From positions 1 to 36,457 of the forward strand of contig NZ_BAGG01000001.1 in assembly GCF_000308695.1 (NCBI RefSeq): a stretch of DNA of 36,457 nucleotides, written 5' to 3'. The translations under genes were made by a program, and so were the position numbers. Origin of the DNA: Nocardia takedensis NBRC 100417. Its GTDB lineage: Bacteria; Actinomycetota; Actinomycetes; Mycobacteriales; Mycobacteriaceae. Every line of letters begins with the position of its first letter. Position 1 is the stretch's first letter. Below the pieces are notes generated by a model, which worked only from the letters and a program-made list of their open reading frames with translations, was not told the DNA's origin and searched no databases. Shown here one piece after another: positions 6,506-13,518 of this stretch.

Positions 6506-6915
6506 ATGTTCGGCGATTGTGTGCGCGTGGTGCCGCACACGTCGTGAGAATTTCCCCCGGGTTCGCGCCCGTGTCGACGGCGGCGGGGGTCCGTACGTGT
6601 TCGCGGCGATCGTCCCGTCCGGATGGAAGCGGCTGAGCGTTTGCCAAAACCCTTGCGGTGCAAGGGATTACACGTCCAACCAGGGGGAGGCCCGGTGCGC
6701 CGGACGATCACCGCGCGGGTCCGAACCCGCTCCCGGTGTGGTCGGAATCGCCGGGTAGGGCGGCGCGCATCACCCCGGATTGCCGCGTGTCGCAAATATC
6801 GGGCATGTCGAACAGGGATGCGAAACCTGTCGTACCCCGGTGTCATCATGTGCGCGTGATCACGCCGATCGGCCACCGTCGCGCCCGCCCGCGCCCCACC
6901 GGAAATGGGGATGAA
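6506..6915. other. Intergenic region without a supported gene
   Basis: This stretch separates the 6C RNA (its likely minus-strand promoter, TAGGAT at about 6500-6505, lies at the left edge) from the ABC exporter operator. Frames on both strands are Arg-rich, lack ribosome binding sites and resemble nothing, so none is called. A short dyad CCCTTGCGGTGCAAGGG (6650-6666) could form a small hairpin. No tRNA or riboswitch is recognised. Confidence 0.5.
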
Positions 6916-6936
6916 ATTGTCCGCACCTCGGACAAT
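6916..6936. promoter_or_regulatory. Inverted-repeat operator upstream of the DrrAB-type exporter
   Basis: A perfect 8-bp inverted repeat ATTGTCCG-N5-CGGACAAT lies 107 bases before the exporter start codon. A further half site, ATGTCCGA, follows at 6958-6965. The 21-bp size and symmetry suit a dimeric TetR- or MarR-type repressor. No regulator gene is adjacent, so control must come from elsewhere. Symmetry is seen; function is inferred. Confidence 0.6.
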
Positions 6937-7043
6937 ACTGGCTCGGGTATCGGCCGAATGTCCGATTTCGCGTCACCGCGTCGGCTCCGTGACGGGCGTC
7001 GACGGAACTTCGTCATCGAGAACATCCGAACGTCAGGAGAATC

Positions 7044-8063
7044 ATGCCCGACGCAATAGTCGCCGAGGGTCTCGTCAAACGCTACGGTCAACTCACCGCA
7101 CTCGACGGACTCGACCTGACGGTGCCGGAGGGCACCGTGACGGCGCTGCTCGGCCCCAACGGCGCCGGGAAGACGACCACGGTCCGGGTCCTCACCACCT
7201 TGCTGATTCCCGACGAGGGCAAGGCGACCGTCGCGGGGATCGACGTCCTGCGCGACCCGCAGTCACTGCGCTCCCGGATCGGGGCGTCGGGGCAGTACGC
7301 CGCCGTCGACGAATACCTCACCGGATTCGAGAACCTCGAGATGGTGGGCAGGCTCTACCACATGGGCGTGCAGCGCAGTAAGGAGCGCGCCCGCGAACTC
7401 CTCGAACGGTTCCGGCTCAGCGACGCCGCCGACCGGCCCGTGCGCGGCTACTCCGGCGGTATGCGCCGCCGCCTCGACCTGGCGGGCGCGCTCGTCGCGA
7501 ACCCGCCGGTGCTGTTCCTGGACGAGCCGACCACCGGCCTGGACCCGAGGGCCCGCCTGGACCTGTGGGACGTCATCGAGGAACTGGTCGCGGGCGGCAC
7601 CACGCTGCTGCTCACCACGCAGTACATGGAGGAGGCCGACCGCCTCGCCGACGCCATCGCGGTCATCGACCACGGCAAGGTCATCGCGCGCGGCACCGCC
7701 GACGAACTGAAGACGATGGTCGGCGGCGACCGCATCGAGTTGACGGTCGAATCCGCCGACAAACTGCCCGTCGCCAGGGAGGCTCTGCAACGGTTGGCCG
7801 ACGGGGAGATCCACCTGGAACCCGGCCTGCGCCGGATCACGGTGCCGGTCAGCGACGGGTCGCAGGCCCTGGTCGACGCGATCGGACTGCTGGCCAAGCA
7901 CGACGTGAAGATCCACGACGTGGGGTTGCGGCGTCCGTCGTTGGACGACGTATTCCTCACCCTCACCGGTCACGAGGCCGAGGAGACGATCAACGGCGCC
8001 GGGGCCGCCGAAACCTCGCCGGACGCCGAGGACCGCACGAAGACGGAAGGAAATGTGAGATGA
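7044..8063 (+). CDS. DrrA-type ABC exporter ATP-binding protein
   Basis: A 339-residue cytoplasmic ATPase energising the membrane partner encoded next. Walker A is GPNGAGKTT (residues 37-45), the signature YSGGM is at 136-140, and Walker B VLFLDE (156-161) is followed by PTTGLD. The switch loop reads TTQYMEEADRLAD, with Gln in place of the usual His, a feature of the daunorubicin-resistance DrrA subfamily. The C-terminal 100 residues form the DUF4162-like domain of this group. Relatives export hydrophobic drugs or lipids; the substrate cannot be read from sequence. AGGAG lies three bases from ATG, a short spacing. The stop overlaps the permease start (ATGA), so the two are translationally coupled. 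An inverted-repeat operator precedes the operon. Confidence 0.93.
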   Translation: MPDAIVAEGLVKRYGQLTALDGLDLTVPEGTVTALLGPNGAGKTTTVRVLTTLLIPDEGKATVAGIDVLRDPQSLRSRIGASGQYAAVDEYLTGFENLEMVGRLYHMGVQRSKERARELLERFRLSDAADRPVRGYSGGMRRRLDLAGALVANPPVLFLDEPTTGLDPRARLDLWDVIEELVAGGTTLLLTTQYMEEADRLADAIAVIDHGKVIARGTADELKTMVGGDRIELTVESADKLPVAREALQRLADGEIHLEPGLRRITVPVSDGSQALVDAIGLLAKHDVKIHDVGLRRPSLDDVFLTLTGHEAEETINGAGAAETSPDAEDRTKTEGNVR

Positions 8064-8914
8064 CCGCGGCCACCGCGACCTCGCAGGCCGAGTCGAACGG
8101 CCTGGTCAAACGCTTGTCGATCGTAGTCAGCGACAGCAGGACCATCGCCAAGCGCAACGTCATCAAGATCAAGCGCGTCCCCGACGTGCTGATCTTCTCG
8201 ACGCTCTCGCCGATCATGTTCGTGCTGCTGTTCGCCTACGTCTTCGGCACCGCGATCCAGGTGCCCGGCATGGAGGGCGGCTACCGGGAGTTTCTGATCG
8301 CGGGCATCTTCGCCCAGACGGTGGTGTTCGGCGCCACCTTCACCGGCGCGGGCCTGGCCGAGGACATGCAGAAGGGCATCATCGACCGGTTCCGGTCGCT
8401 GCCTATGGCCTCCTCCGCGGTGCTGGTCGGCCGCACCGTCAGCGACGTCGTCATCAACGTCGTCAGCCTGGTCGTGATGTCGCTGACCGGCCTGTTGGTC
8501 GGTTGGCGCATCCGCGGGTCGTTCCTCGACGCCGTGTTCGCCTACGTGCTGTTGCTGCTGTTCGCCTACGCGGTGTCCTGGATCATGGCCGTCGTCGGCC
8601 TGATCGTGCGCACCCCGGAGGTGTTCAACAACGCCAGCTTCATGGTGATCTTCCCGCTGACGTTCCTGGCCAACACGTTCGTGCCGCTGGAGAACCTGCC
8701 GTCGGTGCTGAAGGTGTTCGCGGAGTGGAATCCGGTCTCGGCCGTCACCCAGGCGACCCGTGACCTGTTCGGCAACAACAATCCGGCGATGCCGCCGCCG
8801 GATGCCTGGCCGATGCGGCATCCGGAGATCACCACGCTCGCGTGGGTGGTGATCATCCTGGTGGTGTTCGTGCCGCTGGCCCTGCGCCAGTACAAGCGGA
8901 CCGTCAGCCGCTGA
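8060..8914 (+). CDS. DrrB-type ABC-2 exporter permease
   Basis: A 284-residue membrane protein with about six transmembrane segments. It begins with a cytoplasmic tail and the stretch TIAKRNVIKIKRVPDVLIFS, then alternates hydrophobic helices (PIMFVLLFAYVFG; AVLVGRTVSDVVINVVSLVV; AVFAYVLLLLFAYAVSWIMA). PLTFLANTFVPLENLPSVL and FAEWNPVSAVTQATRDLFGN are the typical ABC-2 family C-terminal motifs. It pairs with the DrrA-type ATPase upstream, overlapping it by four bases. Its TGA is directly followed by the stop of the convergent small membrane-protein gene, forming TGATCA with no spacer. Confidence 0.92.
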   Translation: MTAATATSQAESNGLVKRLSIVVSDSRTIAKRNVIKIKRVPDVLIFSTLSPIMFVLLFAYVFGTAIQVPGMEGGYREFLIAGIFAQTVVFGATFTGAGLAEDMQKGIIDRFRSLPMASSAVLVGRTVSDVVINVVSLVVMSLTGLLVGWRIRGSFLDAVFAYVLLLLFAYAVSWIMAVVGLIVRTPEVFNNASFMVIFPLTFLANTFVPLENLPSVLKVFAEWNPVSAVTQATRDLFGNNNPAMPPPDAWPMRHPEITTLAWVVIILVVFVPLALRQYKRTVSR

Positions 8915-9118
8915 TCAGTGTCCGTTGTCCGCGCCGGCTCCCGAAACGGGGGTCGGCGCGTTGCCGTTGCGGGAGTAGCCGATGCGCGGCGGGGCCGCGG
9001 CCGGGGCCTGCGGTTGCGGTCGTTTGCTCCGAACCAGCCAGGCCACCCCGCCCGCGAGGGCGACGACGGCGACGGCGAGCACAGAACGTGTGGAAACCCG
9101 CGTACTCCTCGAGGTCAT
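8915..9118 (-). CDS. Small single-pass membrane protein
   Basis: A 67-residue protein: basic N terminus (TSRSTRVSTR), one transmembrane helix (SVLAVAVVALAGGVAWLV), then a basic stop-transfer RSKR and a Pro/Ala/Gly-rich tail. It occupies the position of M. tuberculosis Rv0008c, a minus-strand membrane protein before ppiA, but is much shorter, so homology is only suggested by place. The frame could extend 26 codons to 9196; the ATG at 9116-9118 is preferred because the helix then follows a normal short positive N terminus. Its stop abuts the stop of the exporter permease gene. Confidence 0.65.
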   Translation of the reverse strand: MTSRSTRVSTRSVLAVAVVALAGGVAWLVRSKRPQPQAPAAAPPRIGYSRNGNAPTPVSGAGADNGH

Positions 9119-9222
9119 TCGACCACTCTGGCACACCGCTCGGAATCGTGCCTCCGCCCCTGGTCGCGACGGCGACGCGACCTCGCGCCGGGTCACGGGG
9201 TACCGGCCGGTCGGTGACTAGC

Positions 9223-9762
9223 ATGACGGGGGTGACCTCACCGATTCCGACCGCCGGTGCGACGCTGCACACCAACCACGGCGACATCAAGATCGCGCTC
9301 TACGGCAACCACGCACCGAGAACGGTGCGCAACTTCCTCGGCCTGGCCGACGGAACCGCGGAGTACACCACCCCGAACGCGAGTGGGGGCGCCACGGGAC
9401 CGTTCTACGACGGGACGACCTTCCACCGGGTGATGGCCGGATTCATGATCCAGGGCGGTGACCCGACCGACACCGGTCGCGGCGGCCCCGGCTACGAATT
9501 CGGCGACGAGTTCCATCCGGATCTGCGTTTCGACCGCGGCTACCTGGTCGCGATGGCGAATTCGGGCCGACCGAAGACCAACGGCTCGCAGTTCTTCGTC
9601 ACCGTGAGCAAGCAACCGCACCTCAACCGCAAGCACACGATCTTCGGCGAGGTCCTCGATCCCGAATCGCGCGCCGTCGTCGACGCGATCGCCGCCACGC
9701 CGACCGACCGCAACGATCGACCGAAGGAGCCGGTGGTCATCTCCAAGATCACCATCGAATAA
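9223..9762 (+). CDS. ppiA: Peptidyl-prolyl cis-trans isomerase (cyclophilin) PpiA
   Basis: A 179-residue cytoplasmic cyclophilin that isomerises Xaa-Pro peptide bonds. Hallmarks are TNHGDIKIALYG, NFLGLADG, FHRVMAGFMIQGGDPT (active-site Arg, Phe and Gln), MANSGRPKTNGSQFFVTVS and the terminal VVISKITIE. Size and position match M. tuberculosis PpiA (182 residues), which also lies next to the PH-domain gene and crgA. The ATG at 9223 is chosen from family length. No signal peptide is present. The rhomboid gene begins four bases after the stop, so the two are probably co-transcribed. Confidence 0.95.
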   Translation: MTGVTSPIPTAGATLHTNHGDIKIALYGNHAPRTVRNFLGLADGTAEYTTPNASGGATGPFYDGTTFHRVMAGFMIQGGDPTDTGRGGPGYEFGDEFHPDLRFDRGYLVAMANSGRPKTNGSQFFVTVSKQPHLNRKHTIFGEVLDPESRAVVDAIAATPTDRNDRPKEPVVISKITIE

Positions 9763-9766
9763 TCAG

Positions 9767-10639
9767 ATGAACCCTGAGCCGCCCGCACCGACGTGCGTCC
9801 GTCATCCGAATCGTCCGACCGGTCTGGCGTGCACGCGCTGCGGGCGGCCCTCCTGTCCCGAATGCCTGCGTCCGGCCGCGGTCGGGCAGCACTGTGTGGA
9901 ATGTCTGCGCGAGGACCAGCGCTCCGCGCCGCCGGTCCGCAACCTCGCGGGCGCCGCGGTCCAACGCTCGCCCATCCCGTATGTCACCTACGCGCTGGTC
10001 GCGGCCAATCTGGTGATCTTCGGCATCACCGCCGCGCAATCGCGCAGCCTGCTCGACAACTACTACGACTCGCCGCTGTTCGCGCGCTGGATGTTGGTGC
10101 CGACGCTGGTGGCCGACGGTCAGTGGGGCCGGGTGCTCGGCGCGGGCTTCCTGCACTGGGGCCCGATCCATCTGGCGTTGAACATGTTCGCGCTCTGGGT
10201 GGTGGGCCGCAGCCTGGAACCGGGGCTCGGTAGGCTGCGCTACCTGGCGGTCTATCTGGTCTCGCTGTTCGGCGGGTCGGCGGCGAGCATGCTGTTCCAG
10301 GACCCGAACTCGGCGGCCGCGGGCGCGTCGGGTGCGGTGTACGGCCTGTTCGGCGCGATCACGGTGTTGTTGATCCGGGTGCGGCAGAACCCGAATCAGA
10401 TGCTGATCCTGATCGGCATCAACATCTTCATCAGCTTCTCGCTGCCGGGCATCTCGCTGTCGGCGCACCTCGGCGGCCTGCTCGCGGGCACGGTGGCGAC
10501 GCTGGGCGTACTGTTCCTGCCGCAGTGGCTGCGGGTGCGCACGCCGGAGACGGCACGCACCGTCGGGTGGGCCTCGATCGCGGGCGTCGGATTGCTGGAT
10601 CTGGCCGCGCTCGGCGTGGCGGTGGCGATGCTCGGCTGA
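9767..10639 (+). CDS. Rhomboid-family intramembrane serine protease with N-terminal zinc-binding motif
   Basis: A 290-residue membrane protease. The N terminus carries a B-box-like Cys/His cluster (Cys10, His13, Cys22, Cys25, Cys30, Cys33, His42, Cys43, Cys46), likely a zinc site on the cytoplasmic side. About six transmembrane segments follow, from residue 70. Catalytic motifs are HWGPIHLALNM (His135, Asn139), GASGAVYGLFG (nucleophile Ser188) and SAHLGG (His234), so the Ser/His dyad is intact. Rhomboids cleave transmembrane helices of membrane proteins; substrates in actinobacteria are poorly known. It sits four bases behind ppiA. A parS-like site lies just past the stop codon. Confidence 0.93.
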   Translation: MNPEPPAPTCVRHPNRPTGLACTRCGRPSCPECLRPAAVGQHCVECLREDQRSAPPVRNLAGAAVQRSPIPYVTYALVAANLVIFGITAAQSRSLLDNYYDSPLFARWMLVPTLVADGQWGRVLGAGFLHWGPIHLALNMFALWVVGRSLEPGLGRLRYLAVYLVSLFGGSAASMLFQDPNSAAAGASGAVYGLFGAITVLLIRVRQNPNQMLILIGINIFISFSLPGISLSAHLGGLLAGTVATLGVLFLPQWLRVRTPETARTVGWASIAGVGLLDLAALGVAVAMLG

Positions 10640-10657
10640 GCCGAAGGCGGGCGCGGT

Positions 10658-10673
10658 TGTTTCACGTGAAGCA
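10658..10673. promoter_or_regulatory. parS: parS-like centromere site (ParB binding)
   Basis: TGTTTCACGTGAAGCA matches the bacterial parS consensus TGTTTCACGTGAAACA at 15 of 16 positions. It lies in the 48-base gap between the convergent rhomboid and PH-domain genes, so it interrupts no gene. parS sites cluster near oriC, where ParB loads for chromosome segregation. The gene order says this window is origin-proximal, which supports the call. Confidence 0.82.
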
Positions 10674-10687
10674 TCGCGCTCGCGTGG

Positions 10688-11143
10688 TCAGCGGGTGGCC
10701 AGACCGTGCGCGACGAGCGCGTCGAAGACGTCCTCCGGGTGGGTGCCCAGGTCCCAGCGGCCGAAGATGAGCAGGCGTTCGGCACCGTCGGCCGCTCGGA
10801 CGTCGATCTCCAGCATCGGCGTCTTGCGCCCGAGCCTGCGGTAGCCCACCAGGCGGGCGCGGGTGATCTGGCCGCGGGTGTACTCGGTGGGGCCGGTGAG
10901 GGTGCGGACGACCAGTCGCGGGCTCGGACCGGGCAAGATCGACACGCGCGGACGCTGCCGGAAACCGAGCACCGCCAAGGCCGCCAGACCCGCCGCGGCC
11001 AACCCGATGAGCAGGCGACCCGCGTTGTCGTTGCTGAGCACCGCCGCGCCCGCCAGCACGACCGCGCCCGCCGAGACCGCGTACAAGGCGGAGGTGGGCG
11101 TGGTCCAGGTGAGTTGCGACTCGGCGGGGGATTCCGGATTCAC
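10688..11143 (-). CDS. PH-domain membrane protein (Rv0010c-like)
   Basis: A 151-residue protein with two transmembrane helices (SALYAVSAGAVVLAGAAVLS, and RLLIGLAAAGLAALAVLGF) followed by a C-terminal PH-like beta domain: PRVSILPGPSPRLVVRTL, RGQITRARLVGYRRLGRKTP, LLIFGRWDLGTHPEDVFDAL. It corresponds in place and layout to M. tuberculosis Rv0010c (141 residues), between ppiA and crgA, whose function is unknown. GTG at 11141-11143 is chosen; an ATG at 11191 would add 16 polar residues overlapping a DnaA-box-like cluster. The start choice is tentative, the gene is sure. Confidence 0.85.
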   Translation of the reverse strand: MNPESPAESQLTWTTPTSALYAVSAGAVVLAGAAVLSNDNAGRLLIGLAAAGLAALAVLGFRQRPRVSILPGPSPRLVVRTLTGPTEYTRGQITRARLVGYRRLGRKTPMLEIDVRAADGAERLLIFGRWDLGTHPEDVFDALVAHGLATR

Positions 11144-11171
11144 GCGCCTCTGTCCCCAATCCGTCCTCGAG

Positions 11172-11192
11172 TTGTCCACAGGCCCATCCACA
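11172..11192. promoter_or_regulatory. DnaA box and related 9-mer
   Basis: TTGTCCACA (11172-11180) is a perfect actinobacterial DnaA box. CCATCCACA follows at 11184-11192 with two mismatches, and the next bases GGCTGTGCATG give a partial box in the other orientation. The cluster lies in the intergenic space between crgA and the PH-domain gene, where it might couple expression to DnaA. Confidence 0.55.
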
Positions 11193-11257
11193 GGCTGTGC
11201 ATGAATGACACGGCTGTAATCACCGGGTAGAAAGGCCGTTGATCAGGCGTTTCGCGG

Positions 11258-11521
11258 TCAGCGCCACCGCATCGTCATGATCAGGCCGACGACCATCAGG
11301 CCGAAGCCGATGAGGAAGTTCCACGCGTTGAGATCGTTCATCCACCCGATGTGCTCGGCGGCCAGGTAATAGACCAGCAACCACACCAGCCCGGCCAGCA
11401 TGAACCCGAGCATGATCGTGACGTACCAGACCGGCGAGGGCCCCACCTTCACCTTCACCGGGGTGCGGCTGGCGGGGTTGACGGTGTAGTCGGCCTTCTT
11501 GCGGACCTTCGACTTCGGCAT
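11258..11521 (-). CDS. crgA: Cell division protein CrgA
   Basis: An 87-residue protein with the CrgA pattern: basic, polar N terminus ([16 protein letters not shown]), the [20 protein letters not shown] first helix, a short periplasmic loop, and [20 protein letters not shown] as second helix at the C terminus. In mycobacteria CrgA (93 residues) scaffolds the divisome, binding FtsZ, FtsQ, FtsI and other proteins; in Streptomyces it restrains Z-ring formation. It lies next to the PH-domain gene and pabA as in M. tuberculosis. The annotated-in-relatives DUF881 gene (Rv0012) that usually separates it from pabA is missing here. Confidence 0.95.
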   Translation of the reverse strand: MPKSKVRKKADYTVNPASRTPVKVKVGPSPVWYVTIMLGFMLAGLVWLLVYYLAAEHIGWMNDLNAWNFLIGFGLMVVGLIMTMRWR

Positions 11522-11698
11522 GACGTCCTCGTGTTCGGCGTGCAGGTCGGTGCCGGTGGGCGGGTGCTCGCGCGCATCCGCCGCGGCGGCTTGTCCTCGG
11601 GCAGCCGCAACCGGCCCGGACGAGGCGGTTCGGCCCTCCGGTGTGCTACCAGGCTATCTCGAGTGGTAATGGATGCGACGGGGTGAGGGGTCGCCACG

Positions 11699-11710
11699 TA
11701 ATCTCGAATC
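11699..11710 (+). promoter_or_regulatory. Predicted leaderless promoter of pabA
   Basis: TAATCT (11699-11704) is a good -10 element, followed by CGAATC and then the ATG at 11711. Transcription would start at or next to the ATG, and no ribosome binding site is present. No clear -35 is seen 17 bases upstream. Confidence 0.5.
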
Positions 11711-12355
11711 ATGCGTGTACTGGTCGTCGACAACTACGACAGCTTCGTGTTCAACCTGGTGCAATATCTCGGCCAGTTGGGCGTCGACGCGGTGGTCCTG
11801 CGCAACGACGACAAGGGTCTGCTCGACGTGGACGCCGTCGTGGGGGACTACGACGGCATCCTGATCAGCCCCGGCCCCGGTTCGCCGGACCGCGCGGGCG
11901 TCAGCATCGACCTCGTGCACGCCTGCGCGCGCACCGCCACCCCGTTGCTGGGGGTGTGCCTGGGGCACCAGGCCATCGGCGAGGCGTTCGGCGGCACCGT
12001 CACCCGCGCGCCCGAACTGCTGCACGGCAAGACGAGCCTGGTCTACCACACCGGGTCCGGCGTGCTGGCCGGGCTGCCCGACCCGTTCACGGCCACCCGC
12101 TACCACTCGCTGACCGTCCTCGAGGAGACCATTCCCGAGGAGATCGAGGTCATCGGGCGCACCGAATCCGGCATCGTGATGGCGATGCGGCACCGCACCC
12201 TGCCGATCCATGGCGTGCAGTTCCATCCCGAATCGGTGCTCACCCAGGGCGGGCACCGGATGCTCGCGAACTGGCTCGAGGTCTGCGGGCGGCGTCCCGA
12301 GGAGGGGCTGGTGCAGGTGCTGGAATCGGAGGTCGCAGCCTTGGTGCTGCGGTGA
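11711..12355 (+). CDS. pabA: Aminodeoxychorismate/anthranilate synthase component II (glutamine amidotransferase)
   Basis: A 214-residue class I glutamine amidotransferase that supplies ammonia to the chorismate-using partner for folate (PabB) or tryptophan (TrpE) synthesis. Motifs: VVDNYDSFVFNLVQYL at the N terminus, SPGPGSPDRAG, nucleophile Cys83 in LLGVCLGHQAIGEAFGG, and His172/Glu174 in GVQFHPESVL. The catalytic triad is intact. The M. tuberculosis orthologue (Rv0013, named trpG, 232 residues) is also beside pknB, and the same subunit often serves both pathways. Transcription is probably leaderless. Its TGA overlaps the GTG of the reductase gene by three bases, so the downstream pair is coupled to it. 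Confidence 0.93.
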   Translation: MRVLVVDNYDSFVFNLVQYLGQLGVDAVVLRNDDKGLLDVDAVVGDYDGILISPGPGSPDRAGVSIDLVHACARTATPLLGVCLGHQAIGEAFGGTVTRAPELLHGKTSLVYHTGSGVLAGLPDPFTATRYHSLTVLEETIPEEIEVIGRTESGIVMAMRHRTLPIHGVQFHPESVLTQGGHRMLANWLEVCGRRPEEGLVQVLESEVAALVLR

Positions 12356-13044
12356 CCGCACGCCCGTACGTCCTGCTGTCGGTGGCGACGAGTCTGGACG
12401 GGTTCATCGACGACGCGTCCCCGCGCCGGCTGGTGCTCTCCGGTGCGGCGGATCTGGACCGGGTCGACGGGGTGCGCGCGGAGTCCGACGCGATCCTGAT
12501 CGGCGCGGGCACGCTGCGCGCGGACGATCCCAGGCTGCTGGTGAACAGCGCCGAGCGGCGGGCGGCGCGGGTGGCGGCGGGTCTGCCGGAGTACCCGCTG
12601 CGGGTCGTCGTGTCCGGCGGCGGGGACCTGGACCCGCGACAGCGGTTGTTCCAGCACGGCGGTGACCGTCTCGTCTACACCACCGACGCGGGTGCGGCGC
12701 GACTCGGCGACCGACTGTCCGGCTTGGCCGACGTGGTCGCGTTGGGGCCCGCCGTGGATTTCGGCGCGCTGCTGGACGACCTGGGCCGTCGCGGCGTCCG
12801 GCGATTGATGGTCGAGGGCGGCACCGGCATCCACACCGCGTTCCTGGCCGCCGATCTGGCCGACGAACTGCACCTGGCGCTCGCCCCGCTCCTGGTCGGC
12901 GACGCCGACGCGCCGCGTTTCGTCGGGCCCGCCGCGTTCCCGGGTGGCAGCGCGCACCGGATGACACTGCTCGAGGTGCGCGCGGTCGAGGACGTGGTGG
13001 TGCTGCGCTACGCGCCGCGCGGTGCGAGGACGGAGGTCCGATGA
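12352..13044 (+). CDS. RibD C-terminal-domain reductase (dihydrofolate reductase-like), stand-alone
   Basis: A 230-residue stand-alone RibD_C/DHFR-fold protein. It has SVATSLDGFIDD at the start, RAESDAILIGAGTLRADDP (NADPH and substrate contacts), RLMVEGGTGIHTAFL and ADELHLALAPLLVG, which are core motifs of 5-amino-6-ribosylaminouracil 5-phosphate reductases. Classical RibD fuses a deaminase N-terminally to this reductase; here the reductase is separate and comes first, with the deaminase as the next gene. GTG at 12352 overlaps the pabA stop. A role in a flavin- or deazaflavin-like pyrimidine pathway is plausible, but the fold is also used by unrelated reductases, so the substrate is not fixed. 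Confidence 0.88.
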   Translation: MTARPYVLLSVATSLDGFIDDASPRRLVLSGAADLDRVDGVRAESDAILIGAGTLRADDPRLLVNSAERRAARVAAGLPEYPLRVVVSGGGDLDPRQRLFQHGGDRLVYTTDAGAARLGDRLSGLADVVALGPAVDFGALLDDLGRRGVRRLMVEGGTGIHTAFLAADLADELHLALAPLLVGDADAPRFVGPAAFPGGSAHRMTLLEVRAVEDVVVLRYAPRGARTEVR

Positions 13045-13496
13045 CAGCCGAGGACGCCGATCACGTCCACATGCGGGAGGCGATCGACCTGGCCCGCCGG
13101 TGTCCGCCGAGCGCCACGGCGTTCTCGGTGGGCGCGGTCGTCGTGGCCGACGGGGAGGTCATCGCGACCGGATACTCCCGCGAGACCGACGAGAAGGTGC
13201 ACGCCGAGGAGTCCGCGTTGGACAAACTCGCCGCCGACGATCCCCGACTGGTCGGCGCCACGATCTACAGCACCCTGGAACCGTGCTCGCGGCGCGGCAC
13301 GGCGACCAGGCTGCCGTGCACCGACCGGATCTTGGCCACCGGCATCGCCCGCGTCGTCATCGCCTGGCGGGAACCGGCGACTTTCGTGGACAACTGCGTC
13401 GGCGTGGAGAAACTGCGCGAGCACGGCCGCACGGTGGTGGAGTTGACCGACATGGCCGAGCAGGCCATGTCGATGAACCGTCACCTCGAACTCTGA
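13041..13496 (+). CDS. RibD-type zinc deaminase (CMP/dCMP deaminase superfamily), stand-alone
   Basis: A 151-residue zinc deaminase. The active-site motif HAEE gives His54 as zinc ligand and Glu56 as proton shuttle; LEPCSRRGTATRLPC supplies Cys82 and Cys93. The ten-residue spacer between the cysteines is of RibD type (diaminohydroxyphosphoribosylaminopyrimidine deaminase), not the two-residue spacer of cytidine deaminases. FSVGAVVVADGEVIATGYSR matches the RibD substrate region. It overlaps the reductase stop by four bases (ATGA), so the two are certainly co-translated and together equal one RibD in swapped order. It ends 22 bases from the convergent pknB stop. Confidence 0.88.
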   Translation: MTAEDADHVHMREAIDLARRCPPSATAFSVGAVVVADGEVIATGYSRETDEKVHAEESALDKLAADDPRLVGATIYSTLEPCSRRGTATRLPCTDRILATGIARVVIAWREPATFVDNCVGVEKLREHGRTVVELTDMAEQAMSMNRHLEL

Positions 13497-13518
13497 ACCC
13501 CGGGACTCACCCCGCACA

